Origin: Streptomyces sp. NBC_00341
Lineage (GTDB): Bacteria; Actinomycetota; Actinomycetes; Streptomycetales; Streptomycetaceae
DNA length: 64,000 nt
Direction: 5' to 3'
Assembly (NCBI RefSeq): GCF_041435055.1
Contig: NZ_CP108002.1
Span: 1,674,001-1,738,000, forward strand
This document shows, one piece after another, positions 62,738 to 64,000 of this stretch (position 1 is its first letter; every line of letters starts with the position of its first letter). A program made the translations under genes and the position numbers. The notes beneath the pieces are model-generated. The model searched no databases and was not told the origin of the DNA. It saw only the letters and a program-made list of their open reading frames with translations.

Positions 62738-64000
<1,263 letters not shown>

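Overview
The window is from a high-GC actinomycete chromosome, almost certainly Streptomyces or a very close relative. Evidence: strong third-position GC, frequent GTG starts, 4-base stop/start overlaps along operons, a SepF-like protein, an alanine dehydrogenase/ParA/ScpAB/RluB neighbourhood and a Streptomyces-type 23S-5S rRNA end. The order of core genes (sflA-like, acyl-CoA dehydrogenase, der, cmk, tyrA, aroH, rluB-scpB-scpA-parA, ald, pyrG, recN-nadK-tlyA) fits the conserved Streptomyces core as I remember it for S. coelicolor. It is mostly ordinary core chromosome with a few accessory patches.

0-8.4 kb is a probable organosulfur scavenging locus. A leftward operon encodes an amino-acid-type ABC permease, an FAD/NAD(P)-binding protein, an ABC ATPase, two flavin-dependent monooxygenases and a DUF1684 protein. 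The substrate-binding lipoprotein diverges from it. Its 5' leader encodes a 23-residue peptide ending in Cys-Ser-Cys, of the actinobacterial 'HIDxxRV' leader-peptide type, followed by hairpins, which suggests cysteine-responsive attenuation. 8.4-17.5 kb holds a DUF5685 protein with an extreme Cys-rich tail, an SflA-like protein, an acyl-CoA dehydrogenase, a 14-TM efflux protein, a PAP2 phosphatase, an I78 inhibitor and hypothetical proteins. 17.6-22.1 kb is a leftward core operon: aroH-tyrA-cmk-acyltransferase-der.

22.3-26.6 kb is an NAD/RNA-repair-like cluster: a 43-aa small protein, NadR, an NrtR-like Nudix regulator, an ADP-ribosylglycohydrolase and an RlaP nucleotidyltransferase are chained by overlaps behind a palindromic operator. 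A second RlaP gene converges on it. The nadR gene carries a TTA codon. 26.6-35.9 kb has rluB-scpB-scpA-RHH-parA (chromosome organisation), ald, a STAND/TPR protein and a Nudix hydrolase. 36.0-39.9 kb has pyrG and a GH15 glycosidase.

39.9-43.75 kb is an accessory island: a frameshifted TnsA-like endonuclease, a winged-helix fragment, two remnants of the same IS 3' end, and between them an oxidoreductase-cupin-AraC cassette. 43.8-52.2 kb returns to core genes: rhodanese, PucR regulator, glycosyltransferase, recN, nadK, tlyA and an SCP2 protein. 52.3-55.4 kb is a siderophore-type ABC importer (two permeases and an ATPase, no binding protein nearby) with an iron box overlapping the stop codon of an upstream azoreductase gene. 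The azoreductase gene diverges from an ECF41-type sigma gene preceded by a good match to its own class promoter. 57.3-62.4 kb has a HAD phosphatase, a decayed TnpB pseudogene, a DUF1015 protein and a 739-aa TPR protein with a long Arg/Asp/Gly repeat region. The window ends inside a leftward rRNA operon (terminator, 5S, 3' part of 23S).
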